Assembly: GCA_963969395.1 (NCBI GenBank)
Contig: OZ017795.1
Location: forward strand, 38,111,063-38,175,062
Length of the DNA stretch: 64,000 bases
Source of the DNA: Pseudoscleropodium purum
Lineage: Eukaryota; Streptophyta; Bryopsida; Hypnales; Brachytheciaceae
Direction: 5' to 3'
The notes under the pieces were generated by a model that searched no databases, had not been told where the DNA came from, and saw nothing but the letters and a program-made list of their open reading frames with translations. The translations under genes were made by a program, and so were the position numbers. Below are positions 1 to 12,750 of the stretch, in pieces (position 1 is the first letter of the stretch; each line of letters begins with the position of its first letter).

Positions 1-1750
1 TTTATCTTCTTGTTTTAAGATTTTATATTTTATATTTTCTTGAAAATAAAAACCATTTGTAGAAAATGCATTAATTATAAATCCAATGAAGTAGCTAGTT
101 CCATTGAAGTCTAAGTTAAACTTTGCCTTATGGAATTTTTTGAAGTTGAGTGGTGTAGACAATATATGTGGTTACTTTAAGGATTATAGTTTTATATTCA
201 AGTTGGATATACACTAAAATCTTCAACAAACTAATGGGATTGTTGCCACCTCATATAGGAGGCCAAATCAAGGAGTTCAAGAAAAAGATAAGTGTGCCCA
301 TTCTTGTGATTTTTCAAAAAGTACTCTCATCTTAGTGCCCACCATGCATTGTAAACTCCACTATGAATTGAAAAATAATTGGAATATTATGAAATTTTAC
401 ATTAATAGTTTCAACTCTCTTATCTTTCATTGAAAACAAAAGAATCATCATTTCAATATATTCTTGTCAAAGTATGCTTCTCCAAAATGGTTTGCCCTAA
501 TTTTTGGGTGATTGCACAGTACAGTTGTCCCTCTGCCAAAGATATGAACTAATGAAAACTAATAAAAAACATACTAAAATTGGTAAAAAATTTATCCAAA
601 TTAGTAGTTAATGGAGCCAAATTGTCATTTACATAAAAATTCAAAGTTGGCCCATTTCAATCAAAAGGTCTTTTGATAGATTCTCAAATTAAAAATTAAA
701 AAAATTCTTTTGGGCCTCATTCTAAAATGACATATTTGCAAGGATATTTCTTATATAGATCCTAAAACTCTCACTAAATGCCTAGTCTAAATACTTGAGC
801 ATAAGGGCATTGGATTTAGCTTTGTGAATTGTAAAAATAAAACTCTCAACTAGGCCAAAAAAGTACAACAATGCTAAAGTTAAACTTGTGAGAGTACAAA
901 CATTTAATACGTCAAATTAATAGATGAAAATCACTTTTTGTTATGCAATTATCAATGTATGCAAGATGTAAGACCCTGATTTATTTTAAAATTTTCTTAA
1001 GTCACAAAAACTATAAGAAAATTGACTCCAAACTTTAATCTTGTACAAAAATTCTATTGTGACTACGATTTTGTACAACCGTAGTGTGCTTTTACCTTTT
1101 TTACTAACCTAAGTAAAACATCAAATTTAAATGTATACTAAATCATAAAATCAAATACATTGAATTTTTTTTGACGGGCTCACTATCAATATGAAGTTAT
1201 ATCCTACAGTTATATTCAATCTAATCTAATTTTAAAAATAATAAACCAATTGTACAAGTTATTGGTAGTTTGGGCCCAATTTGAAGGTATACAACTTGCT
1301 CTTTGGACTCTTCGGGTATAACTCTAAAGCTCTAAATATGATTAATTTAAAAGATGATTATCTTTCATATTTATAGAAGTCATCTGTAAGAGTCATTTTA
1401 GAATTGGTAAAGTTGACTTGTGTAGCTAACCCCTAAATTTCAAACAATCCTAAGATTGTTGTTAGTTACTTTGGGAAAGTTGATGTAGTTGTTAAACATT
1501 TTAATTTTTTGAGGGTTTTTTACTATATTTTGGAAGCCTTTATAACCAACATCAAATATGTAGGAAAATTTTAAAACGTTCTGCTATGTGAGTCAAGCTT
1601 TATAAGATTTTTAGAAATTAAATGTTGAAAGGAGGCAACAAAGAATTCATATTTTTTATATAAAAATATTATTCGGTAATTAGATGCAATTATATGCAAG
1701 ACTGTAATTCATTCCATTTGCATAAATGAGATATAAAGTATGAAGATTTT
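1..1750. other. AT-rich sequence, nothing recognised
   Basis: No ATG frame of useful length, no repeat partner found by eye, and no splice or promoter pattern. Confidence 0.5.
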
Positions 1751-2045
1751 CATTACGAAAGTTCTGAAGCCTCTAAAAGGTTGCCAGTTTTGTATTGTTG
1801 TAGTGCAAATAGGGAAATTTTTTTTTAAAAGAACTTACTTTTTATTTTTTAAAATTTAAATCTAATGTGACACTAGTAATTCCACATCAATGCCATTTCA
1901 AATTGACTATTTTATTAATATTTTTTTTCAAAAAAAAATTATTTAAAAAAATTAATAATTTTTTAATTTTTTTTGTAATTGCACCACAGGGGTGTCGAAA
2001 ATAAAAAACTGGCAACCCTTTGGAGGCCTCAGAACTTTTGTAATG
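1751..2045. mobile_element. Foldback MITE with ~45-bp terminal inverted repeats
   Basis: The ends CATTACGAAAGTTCTGAAGC (left) and, reversed, CATTACAAAAGTTCTGAGGC (right) match, and the match continues through GGTTGCCAGTTTT. The 295-bp element has an AT-only interior and no coding capacity. No clear target duplication is seen, so the superfamily is not assigned. Confidence 0.8.
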
Positions 2046-3789
2046 TACATTGCTAGCAACTATTTTAACCTTTAGCTAAATATACTTATGATATTCATTT
2101 TTGAAATCAATTGTAAGAATCTTTAAATAAATAAATAAAAATTTAAATATATAGGTGCTTGCTAAAAGTTTTTGCTATTGAAACTGAAATTTTTGATTGT
2201 ATTGTAAAGTTAATTAAATTATATTATAAAGTTATGTACAATTTAGTTTTGTCCATAATTAAATATTCTCATTTACAAAATGCCTTGTTGTCATGGTGTA
2301 AATGCATGCATTATGTAAAAATATATATAATTACATTATTTAAATAAATGTTGATATTTATAATATAATTAAGAAGATGACATCATTTGAAGTGAATTCA
2401 AGGTGATGCCTTCTCACTACCATAATAAGCAACTATAAAGAGAAGGATTCACTTAAAATTTCATTGTATTTGATGATTATGTCTTACTAAAGGGGGAGTT
2501 TTGAGTCTCGAAATGAAAAATCTCAACTAAAACATGAGTTTGAATTTTCTTTACTACAACTTTCAAATCAACCTCAACTACTGCTAGGTGTTTCATTGCT
2601 CTATGAGTGACCACAAGATGAAATTGGACCTTCTCGATTACCAAAACAACCTTGCATGAAAAAAAAGATGATACGAAAATTTTCAACATGACATTTGGGC
2701 TTTGGTGATTTTGTTGCAAGTTGAATATACTGAGCTTGGTAGTTGTGAAGTAACTTTTGAAGGATGTTTTGAATGTTTAAACGACAATCAATGTTATTTC
2801 ATGGTGAAGCTTATCGAGGGGAGTTGTTGTCATCAACAATGGTTAAAGAGGCCAATCAATCTTTTAATAAAGATAAGTTGTCCAATTATGTCACTAATAT
2901 CGTCAAATGCATCTTCAAGATTTTACAAATGGAATAATATTCCGATTTGAATTGTGATTTTTTACTTCTATTAGACATATATTAGTTTTTAGTTCTTCAT
3001 TCCATACTTGAAGTGTTTTTCTAAAATAATTTTGTGTTTGTGAAATTGTACAAGAAAAATATTCAAATAGTTTGCTTTCTAGTAACTTTGCGATAATTTA
3101 TCTTCTAGCTAGAAATATAAAATTAATTTTATGGTCAATATACATGACCAATGGGTGTTAGAGGGAGCCACATAGTCAAGATATGGGTTGAAGTTCACTT
3201 GATTTGTATAGAAGATAAGGTGGAGAAAAAAGAGGATACTATTTATTGTCTCTCTTGTTGTTGCTTGTAAAGCACGAAAGTTTAAGAGGCCATAATGTGA
3301 TGTATTTTGAAAATCTGAAAATAAAAATTGGAAAATTTATTTATCATAGTGTTTTGATTTCAAATTAATCTCACTTATTTAATTTGAAGTTATCAATCAA
3401 AAGTTGGTTAGTTTAAATGGAGGGAGGTCTGTTGCCTTCTATATAAAAAGGTAGAGACTTTGACCAACTATAAAAGACAAACAAATCTTTGGTTTGCAAC
3501 GAAGTTTACAGAAAGTGTAATAAATTATATTGTATCTCTATAAAACTATCATTCATTTTATTTAAAATTTGTATGAGTGAGTTATAAGTAATGAAGTGAA
3601 AAAGGATCTATTGCCCCTTTTTTTCTCCAAGTCAAAATTTTGAATGGCTATAGAAGTTGGATAGAGTTTTAAAATGAGTTGAAATTTGGAAGAGAGGTAG
3701 AAAATTGTATTGGCTTTCTAGAAATTTATCACTCATTTCATTTGGGCTCTAGATGAAACAACAACATCAATTCAAAGCTCAATAATGAA
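2046..3789. other. AT-rich sequence without a supported gene
   Basis: Short frames at 2477-2719 (minus) and 2702-2950 (plus) overlap on opposite strands, and neither resembles a known family. Confidence 0.5.
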
Positions 3790-3956
3790 GTAAAGGTTTG
3801 GAGTTTGGAGTTGAAAAGTTTGGAATTGAAAATTTTGGAGTTTGGAAACTTGGAATTGAAAAATTGGAGTGGAAAAGTTGGAGTTGAAAAGTTAGAGTTG
3901 AAAAGTTAGAGTTGAAAAGTTAGAGTTGAAAAGTTAGAGTTTGGAGAGTTGGAGGA
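3790..3956 (+). repeat. 14-bp minisatellite
   Basis: The unit GTTGAAAAGTTAGA is repeated nearly perfectly about four times at 3884-3939. It is preceded by degenerate copies (GGAATTGAAAA, GGAGTTTGGA types) from about 3790. Confidence 0.85.
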
Positions 3957-4845
3957 AGCTTTGAAGACTTGTGTATTGTGATTTGTAGCTTATAGCTTGT
4001 CTTTTCTTATAAACTTGTTGTGGACGGCATAGGTGAAACCATTGCTTAGCCTCTTTTTGTATTGTAGATACAACAAAGTGGAGTTCATTGCCTATATAGT
4101 TGTATTTTTTTGTTGTTTCCATCTGTAAAGTTTAATTGTTGATCACTATGGATTTGAAGTTTAGAAGTCCATCCCTTAGACAATTTAGCTTGTGATCTAG
4201 TCATCTTATTTTATACATTCGAAGCTCGTGGTTTCTTAACCCTACCTTGGCCTATAAACCAACCTAGAGCCATACATGACAGGTCAACATGGAATAGTTC
4301 TATGGCAATGTAAAAGATTTGACAATCAAGTTTGAAAATTCGACACAACTACAAGTACTTTAGTTTTTTAGTTCCATTTTAATTTAGTTGGTGGATTTGT
4401 GGTGACAAGTTCATTCATCTTCATCTTTTTTATTACATTGTAGGTTGTTAGTAGGGTGAATTTGCAAGTGATAAGCTCACTTGTTTTTATCATCCTACAA
4501 CTTTTTTCATTCTCAAGCCATTTTTTATTGTAGCTAAAATTCCTTTGATTTTCCAAGGCAATCACTCTCTATACAACATCATTTATAAATATTTAAATTT
4601 TATTGTCTTTTCAAAATTTGAAATTTGATATTTTGTCTCAATTCCATCCACATCAATTCATATTTTATTATATTTCCCTAATAAATTATTTATATTGAAA
4701 CTGACGGCTATTAATGTGGTCATAAATCATTGATCATTCTTTTAATTATTATAATATTTCAATTTGTGAGGCCACTTTCAATTTATAATAATTCACATGT
4801 TAGAGTAGAAAATAAGATTCAATATATAGATCCCAAAAATTTGGC

Positions 4846-5410
4846 AATGTTTTGTTTCTTAGTTGGTTGCAATAGGAATACCCAATATGAGGTGATGATG
4901 GTGAAAATGACAAGTGAACTAAAGTCAAAAGAATTTCAGGGGTTAACTATTCTTATATTCTTTTAACTACAATAATTTTGGAAAGAAGAGTTTTCAAAAT
5001 CAATATTCATTTAGTTTTTTGGAAATTGACACTAAAACTCTAATGAAACTAAATGGACAAATAAATAAAAGTCATGGTACTTAGAAGATATGTTTGAATT
5101 CATCTATTATCAAAACTTTTCACCACAAAGGTATGTATATCTTTGGCATTCATGGATATTATAGGGATAATATATGATGATTTGGTTTTCAAATATCCAT
5201 TAGATACATGCATTGGTTAGGTTTCATTTGAAAAATAAACAAATTGAAAAAAAGTAAAATGATGTGAATAAGTATGACTTAGGGCGAGTCCCATTACACC
5301 TCTAACCACCTTCCATCTAAGATATCCATCCCCTATGAATTAGTAGAAAAATTTGTCAATCAGAATATATGTATCTAGGTAGAATTTACAACAAATTTAC
5401 CACTTCATTC
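4846..5410 (+). repeat. Dispersed repeat, inverted copy at 20190-20750
   Basis: Long runs match the reverse complement of 20190-20750, for example the blocks around GGTATGTATATCTTTGGCAT and TACATGCATTGGTTAGGTTT. Both copies are decayed and encode nothing recognisable. The second copy is adjacent to the 19318-20150 repeat, so both may belong to one larger element. Confidence 0.8.
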
Positions 5411-5626
5411 CCTTCCCAAACATGGGTATTGCTAGAATACATATTTTTTTTATTAAAACAACACCCATCTATATATGAGATACATATATACATATTGATT
5501 TAAAACAAACAATACTAGTTAAAATTAGTCTATAAAGGATTTTTTACTGGTGAAAAACTATTTGTTAATTAAAATATACACAATTCAAAATTTTGTAGGG
5601 CACCTATAATAGAGTCAAGGCCCTAA

Positions 5627-6514
5627 GAGCATGGCCACCCAAGCGTGTTGGGCATAGCGTCAACGCCTTTTGAAGGACCCTTGCAAAAGTAGTGCTTCAT
5701 CGTTATGTACTATTCACATAGGGTGACTAGATCGAAGGTGGAGCTTTGGGCACCAAGCTTTGAGGTCTAGTCTAGTTCATATCATGTTTCCAGATGTTGA
5801 CCAAACCTCTAAATAAAATATTCACTTTTTCCAAATGTTTGGAATTAAGTAATATGTAGCAACTAATGAACGAGGCAAGGCATAGAGACATGTCTTGAAA
5901 TAGGTGAAACAAGTCTTAGAATAGAAAATACTTTTAGATAAATAGCAAGTTGGGTTGATGGAAAGAAGAGCGGACTTTCAAAGTTGCAAACCCAACAATC
6001 AAGGACGATACCGAAAGGAAAGGACTAGAGCTCCACATTGGAGATTGAGTCCAGCCACCTTATGCGAACAATCCCTTACTCTCTCAAGATAAACTTGAGC
6101 TACGGGCTCTCCAAAACATGACCTATCCATTCAACAATTCCATGTTTCTTCCTTGACACGGGACAATGGATTAAGGAGAATCCCTTTTAGTTAGACTTGG
6201 TGTAAACATGGTAACGAGTACGTGAAAGAGCCCCAACAACCGCCACATGACCGGAGATGTACAATGCATGCACATCTTAGTACGAAACTTTATAGAGGGA
6301 GCACATGGCCGGAGATGTACAATGCATGTACATCTTAGTACGAAACTTTTATAGAGGGAGCGCAGCCTAATAAGTAGCGAGCCTCACACAGCGTGGGAAG
6401 GTGGGCGACACACATTAACGGGGCCCTCTAAAACGCCCTCCCGGCAAATCCATCCGGGACGTCATTTCTGATGCGCCCGGGCGTCATTTCTGACGCGCTT
6501 GGGTGGCCATGCTC
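5627..6514. mobile_element. Non-autonomous DNA transposon with perfect 19-bp TIR (PIF/Harbinger-like)
   Basis: The termini are GAGCATGGCCACCCAAGCG at 5627 and its exact reverse complement ending at 6514. Flanking triplets are TAA and TGA, one mismatch from the TWA target duplication of PIF/Harbinger elements, which often have GAGCATNNCCA ends. The 888-bp element is much richer in GC than its surroundings and has no transposase frame. It contains an internal 58-bp tandem duplication. Confidence 0.85.
6246..6361 (+). repeat. Tandem duplication of ~58 bp within the 5627-6514 transposon
   Basis: Two nearly identical copies (about 6246-6302 and 6303-6361) each contain CCGGAGATGTACAATGCATG and end TATAGAGGGAGC. 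Confidence 0.9.
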
Positions 6515-6749
6515 TGAGACCCAAAACGGCAAAGCAAAGGTCAACTTGGTGGCAAAATCAACCCAATCGAGACTGTAGTGGGGCATCCGTCCAAATGAAA
6601 TGAAATGATTGCATCATTTCGTGGGGTCCTGCCAGGGTGCCACCTGGCCAAAGCACAAGCAACTGCGCGTGAACATTCCGAAAATAGCCTCACGTGGAAC
6701 AGTAACATATTTAGTTATACTAATTTCATACTCCGCACAAGCCTAGGAG

Positions 6750-6899
6750 CCTGTCCAAAAAGTCGTCGGTAAAAAAGCGAACGAAATCTCAGGAACCACC
6801 AACGAAAGATGATCTCCGTTCGTTGCCTCGTCAACTGAGATTGAATTTCCCTTTCCCAGTGTCAACTTTCTGCGACTGGCTGCTCATCAAGCATTTCAG
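6750..6899 (+). other. Possible non-coding first exon
   Basis: A short GC-normal block follows the transposon at 5627-6514. It contains a nine-codon ATG frame (MISVRCLVN, about 6809-6838) and ends ATTTCAG/GTCAGTTTTT, a plausible 5' splice site followed by T-rich intron-like DNA. No downstream coding exon is recognised. Confidence 0.25.
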
Positions 6900-9360
6900 G
6901 TCAGTTTTTTGGTTTTGTTTTTGTTTTGTTTTTCATTTTTTTAATGAAGAGCCAAAGTGGCGATGTTTAATGTTGTAGTGGTGCTCCGAATTTCAACATT
7001 CATCTGCATATATTGGATAGAAAATGTCACATTAGTATATATCACATATCCATAGTTCTGTTTTTTTATCTACAATCTAGTAATTTCATCCAAGATTTTT
7101 TTTATGGCGATTTTCTAACCTTTTAGTATTATTTGTATTCTAAGGGTGTGGTGCAAGGTCCATTACTTCAGTGCAAATGGCCACCAAATTGCCAAAAAAC
7201 ACACATTGTTTCAAGTGGATACCTCCAAAACCATTGCTTTTTGCTATTGAATGTCCTTGGTTGCTACCACTAGACTGTTCAATTTTTCATTGATTTTCTT
7301 ATTCTCAAGTGAGAAGAGGTTCCACTACACCAAAGAACGCAACATTTAGATATTGTATGTAAAAGTTAGGAAGGGTTAAAGTATTTTTTTTAGATATTTT
7401 ATAATTTTTTTTTCAGCATATGTACACATTGATTTTGGAGATGTATAGAGAGTGATTGTGGTGGATCTAGGCAAGATGTGATTGGTGTGTACCTACCTTA
7501 TTCCAAGGGAAGGAGTTGACTTGTAATTTTCATAGTGACCGTAGAATCTCAAGAGCTTATAGTTTATAGTCAAATTATTGTAACTAAATAATATTGTTAG
7601 CCAATGTTTTTTTTCTTGGGAGGGGACTTCTGATTCGCTTCCTCTAGATGCTAGATGCCCTTGATTGAATGTCTTCAAAAGAAGTGAAGGCATGATTATT
7701 ATTGTTGTCACACCACATCACATGAAAAAGGAGAGATATTGATCTCAACATTGTCGGAAGTCAATTTTGAAATTCAGATTTTCAATTTACATTGCTTTGA
7801 AGACTCAAATATCTCAAAGAGAATTATGCCTTATTTTTTGAGATTCTAGGAAGGAAGAAATTACAAGAATATACAATGTTATGTAGTCCATAGGTAAATT
7901 ATCTTCATAGAATCCGTAGAGGCATTGGCATTGTTTGCAAGGCTTTTGTTGTATGCTTTTGGTTTAATGCTTAAAGGGGTTTGAGTATAGTTGGCCCTCA
8001 GAAATAAAAGATGCATTTTTTTATACAAATTTGTATTTATATAGGAAGGAAGTTTGAAATGGTTTAAATTTTTTGTGAACTCAAAAAGTGTGGACATTTG
8101 TATAATGTAGAACTTATGGATTCTTCTAATAGCATGAAGAAAATTATTCAAAATTTTTTTATTCTCAAAAGAGCAAAAAATGGTGCAATTTCTTATATAC
8201 ATTGCCCCGGCAAGTACCACAAAGATAGTGGAGGGTAGCTCCAAATTCAATGCCAATTTTTTGTACACATTGACATGCCAATGAAGAATATTGTTGTCAT
8301 GAAAATTTTGCACCATCCATTTTGTAAAATTCCTAAAAAACATTTAAATAAAAAGGGGTTAGAAAATAGAGTAAATTTGTTTTGTTTTGGTTAGAAGGAT
8401 TGTGTAAATAAATTTGTGTTGATCACTTGTGAGGTTAGCAACCTTTGTTATGTGTAAAGTAACAAATATTCTTGAAATGAGACATTAATTCTTGTTGAAG
8501 TGACATTCATTCTAATTCCAAAAAAATACCAATAATGCTGTTTGGACATGGGTACAAAGAATATATTAAGCCTACTACAATAAGCTCCAAAAAACATTCA
8601 TCATCAATCCATTGAATAGTAATTCACTTAACAAGTAATTTTTTAATTTTGGGAGTTGGAAACTTGGAATTTAGGTAGATTGACTAATTGGTATTTGAAA
8701 TTAGATTGTCAATTTAAAACATTAGATTTCAATTGAAATTTAATCTATATCTAAAAGCATCCAAGAATGAATATATTAAACCATCTCTGTTATACATAAG
8801 CAATTATATGAGGATTCCTTTAGCATAATTTTTTGGTCAACATATAGAACTAAATTTTTTTTTAAATTTTTTGTTATATGTAAATCCAAAATTGACCTTG
8901 CAATCATATTTAGAAGGTGTAAATTTAGAAAAATATAGATGAATTGGTTTTATATTCATGGTCAATATCACTTTTCATTAAATTCTAGTAACAACTCAAT
9001 GTCAATGTGAAACATTTAGATTCAATGTGTATCAATTATAGGAGTGCACATATATGTAGACAATGAACTCCTCTGTAAACACACTTGAGGGATCTCCCTA
9101 AGAAAAATGCAAGAATTTATAATTTACCATGGATGATTAAATTTTGAAAATTTTAAATTCAAAATTAGAATTAGGGAATAAATTAGTTATAAAAGATCAC
9201 GCAATACAAAATCAACCACTATAACCTAAAAGACAAGTTTTTATATATATCTCCACATTACAGCAAAAATAAAGTCCCTACCAATGAAAAACTCATTGGT
9301 TGCCCACATTAGATGAATCATGCAAAAGTATGTGAATTGGGCTTTTGTTTTAGAATGTGG
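6900..9360. other. AT-rich sequence; one long minus-strand frame of unknown status
   Basis: The minus-strand frame 7879-8343 (154 codons, starting MFFRNFTKWMVQNF) is the longest in this stretch. Its Asn/Lys/Ile/Phe-rich composition mirrors the local base bias and no motif is recognised. The rest holds no feature I can support. Confidence 0.4.
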
Positions 9361-10305
9361 CCTTCAAATTTTTTAACCCCTAAAGGATCAAGGCCTTCTG
9401 TCTGCCAAAAAACACTAAAAATTGCCATTTCTATAGCAAAGAGTAAAAAAAAAAATTTATTGTTTTTTTTTTCACATCTAACCATAGGATCTTACACCTC
9501 ACTAGTTTAAAAAAGTGTGGAAAAAATTTCAGAATTTTTCACCACACAAATTGCAAGATATTTGTGTGTAAAGTGGAAAAAACAAGTTTTTCAGCACATT
9601 GTGGGACTGGATTTTTTGACTTTGAACATTTTTAACTAAAATTTTTTGCACTATAGAGTCTTGAGCTTTAAATCTTTATAGTAGAGAATTGAGTTGAGAG
9701 TCTAGAGAGAAAAAAAAAAATTTTAATTTCATTCTTAAAAAAATTGTTAAGTAGAAGTAGGTAAGAAATAGAAGGAAAATCTAAAATATTCATATATTTT
9801 AGATGGAATTAAAATGCACTAATCCCAATAGTGAGATTGTTCTAGCAAGTAAACTAAACCCTGCAAAATAAAAAAATTTGAAAAATTTGAAAAATTGCAT
9901 TCAGAAATGAATCCTACAAGTTATTTTTTTCAAAAAGATGATCTCACTACCTGAAAACAAGAATGTCCATAACTTTCTCATATCAAATCCAAATGAAATA
10001 AATCAAAGATTTTTGGATAGACAAAAATATAGTCTATGAGTGGAATTTTTTAAAAAGAATTCAAATTCAAATTTTTTTTTTTTTTTTGCTACTGGATTGC
10101 CTCCCGTCCCCTTGTTTGAGCTTATTTGGTCATAACTATTGTTCCCGGGCACCAATTGTGAAAAAAATTATACTCTCAAAAAGCTTATCAGTTTTTCTAT
10201 CTTCAAAAAAGTGTAAAAAAAATCACAACAAAAATTCAGCCCGTAGGTACCTACCCAAAATCCCATTTGTCCCCCGAAGGGACGATAGTCCTTTAGGGGT
10301 TAAGT
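9361..10305 (+). repeat. ~0.9-kb dispersed repeat, inverted copy at 19318-20150
   Basis: The reverse complement of 19318-20150 matches along the whole length, including GCCAAAAAACACT, CATTTCTATAGCAAA, GTGTGGAAAAAATTTCAGAA and, at the far end, ATTTGTCCC...GGTCCTTTA. A short peptide frame is shared near the end (FVPRRDDSPLGVK against FVPRKDNGPLKVK), so a coding ancestor is possible. No transposase or polymerase motif is visible. Confidence 0.85.
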
Positions 10306-11350
10306 ATGTCCTCTAAGTCCTTGTAATAAAGGATGCTACACCATAATATGCAAATACAAATGATCAAATATTGTATAAGATTAAGAACTAATATCCCATG
10401 GTGTGAATTGGGATTGTAACTTGGAAATCTCACATATTCTAATATCAATCAAACACCTATGCTTCAAAAAAATTTTAGTATAAATTGAATTGAATGTGTG
10501 CTAAGTGTGAATTAGATTTAATGTGAATAAAGATTATGCTTTGAATTTTAAGTAAGATATAGAAGTATTAGTATAATTCTAACATTCTTGAAATAATATC
10601 ATTCATATTCCAAAATAATACTTTTATGTATAAAGATATTTTCTTGGCCCCTACAAAGTATTCTCTACCATCTTCTAGTCATTTTGATTGACTTCTTTGA
10701 TAAGTAAAGTGTTAATTGTACCTAATTGTGAGTTTGTGATCCATTTCTTCAATTGAACCCTACATAATATTATTTAGAATATACATCATCTAATCCTCTA
10801 ATGTATGATTTGCATGGCTACAAACTTTTGGAGATTACTTCACTCTTTTTAGCTAAATATGCACAATCAATCATCTTTCTTCCATATTTTTCATGTTTCA
10901 TTGACGGATAAGGATGCAAATAGCATCACAAATCTAACTCAAGATCACTTTTTGCACTATCCAAAATAAAAATAATAATAATCCCAAGTTGTTGAAGCTA
11001 ATTAAGAATGTTACAATCAACAACTTTGTAAATTGGCTAAAATTAGCTAAATTTTTATTCAAAATATCCTTGCGCTACTAGTACATTGTAAAAAGGGCCT
11101 TTAATGGAGATATTTTAGCCAAAATTGCAACAAGCAATAGAATTTGATAGCCAATTTGCAATGTCCTCCACATTAGAATTAGCATCTATTTGTTTAGTTT
11201 TGTGTTATAGTACATGCAATAATCCTTCTACAACTTGCAAAATCCTTTCTTCTTTATTTTTTTTAATTACTTACTCTCAAGGTAGCCAAAGTTGATACTT
11301 GTTTGTCTTGAAGGTAGCATCTTGCACTAAATTCCATAAACTAGTTCTGG
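10306..11350. other. AT-rich sequence, nothing recognised
   Basis: No repeat partner, long frame or promoter-like element until the GC-rich island begins at about 11.35 kb. Confidence 0.5.
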
Positions 11351-11611
11351 GATCACGGGTTACAACCTAATACCTGGTTTCGTCAACGACTCCTGATTTA
11401 TCGTTCACACTCCTCGTCTGCCCCCCAACGTCTGCCCCCCAACCCGGACGAACGACAAGTTTTCTCGTTGTGGTACCCCTGGTCAACACCACCACGACAC
11501 GATGCAAGGTGCTTCTTAACCCAGGTTTACAGTACACACGGTCCACGGCACTGCGCATCTTTGATTTCCCCTGTCCGGTAGTTGATACCATATATTTTTC
11601 CATAAAAGAGG

Positions 11612-11618
11612 TATAAAA
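11612..11618 (+). promoter_or_regulatory. TATA box (TATAAAA) of an unidentified locus
   Basis: TATAAAA sits in a sharp GC-rich island after 11 kb of AT-rich DNA. About 150 nt downstream ATTTCAG/GTATTA (11763-11775) looks like a 5' splice site ending a non-coding first exon of about 11640-11769. Confidence 0.5.
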
Positions 11619-12015
11619 TGCTCACTGGGCAACTCTGTGGACTCACATTCCTTTTTTCCACATTCCTTTTTTTCTAGCGAGTTCTTGTGCACTGCGGTGC
11701 ACTCGTAATCACAAATCCGAGGAAACCGTCGTTGGGTTTCCATTCAAAGCTCGCTTGAATCAATTTCAGGTATTACTCACGCTCGTGTTCTCGTTCACCT
11801 GCACTCAATTTTGCCGATTTTCGTGGTTTTAGATTTATCACTTGATCGATGAGTGTCGTTGTTGGTACGGTTTGCGCTGCTGCTCGTGAATTTCGCAATG
11901 GGTAGAGCAGAGCAGAATGTGCAGTTTGATTGGAGTTAGAATGGATTTCTGAAGGGGTGGGTTGGATTGTGATTCCTCAGCAGTTGACGAGACTGCAGAT
12001 TGGAAGTGCCGAGCG

Positions 12016-12216
12016 ATGGCGAGCTACTGGCTGAGGATTGCGAACGTGACGGGGGCGGCCACCCGATTCCGAGTGAACGGGGACATGGTGCGCTTGACGA
12101 GGCTGGAGCTTATGGAAACGCTCCGGCTGGCGATGAATGACGAATGCGCGAATCGCCCCTACGATGCGCATTCTCGACAGTATTGTGAGGGGAAGCTTTG
12201 GCCTGTGATTCCGTGA
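12016..12216 (+). CDS. Hypothetical small protein or first coding exon, 66 codons
   Basis: The first ATG after the putative leader intron (acceptor GATTCCTCAG at 11971-11980) opens a frame of 66 codons beginning MASYWLRIANVTGAATRF and ending KLWPVIP. It is GC-rich with balanced composition, unlike the surrounding DNA, and follows a TATA box and a plausible first exon. The sequence TATT/GTGAGG near 12182 could instead be a 5' splice site, in which case this is only the start of a longer coding region. The product is not recognised. A wholly non-coding transcript is also possible. Confidence 0.3.
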   Translation: MASYWLRIANVTGAATRFRVNGDMVRLTRLELMETLRLAMNDECANRPYDAHSRQYCEGKLWPVIP

Positions 12217-12352
12217 AGGTTACGGAGACGGCGACGGCAATGGACTTTGGATTGTTGTTGGAGGTGTGCGGGTTTTGTTGCGCCGTCGGGTTGTGAGTCG
12301 CAGTGTTTGTGGGCGACGCTTCTTGTTAATCGGGTTGGGAATAAAGAGAACG

Positions 12353-12750
12353 GAATTCCCCTGTTTCTTGAAGGGAGCATTTAGTGGTGGGTTTTTCGTG
12401 GGTGTGTGCGTGTGTTCCTGTTTCTGAATCAAGTGGTTATAATGACAATTCTGCAGAGAAACTTGTGTATGGATTGTGAATGAAGAAAGAGAAGAGGCTA
12501 GAATTCCCCTGTTCCTTGATGGGAGCTTTAAGTGGAGTTTTTTGTGTGGGTGTGTGCGTGCGTTCCTGTTTCTGAATCAAGTGGTTATAATGACAATTCT
12601 GCAGAGAAACTTGTGAATGAGTTGTGATAAACGAGAAGAGACTGATTCCCCTGTTCCTCGATATGAACATTTCTTTTTGTGTGTGTCTGTGTTCCTGCTT
12701 TTAAATCAAATCGGTGTGTGTAATGGCAATTCTGCTGAGAAAATGAAGCA
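12353..12750 (+). repeat. Three tandem ~145 bp repeats
   Basis: Units begin at about 12353, 12501 and 12643 with GATTCCCCTGTT-like sequence, then a GT-rich stretch (GTGTGTGCGTG type), then CAAGTGGTTATAATGACAAT and CTGCAGAGAAACTTGTG. The first two units are very similar and the third is diverged and shorter. They lie just downstream of the 11.6-12.2 kb locus, perhaps in an intron or 3' UTR. Confidence 0.85.

Noticed and set aside
7879..8343. 154-codon minus-strand ORF as a gene
   Set aside because: Composition follows local AT bias, there is no promoter or splice context, and no known motif was found; noted only within the intergenic entry.
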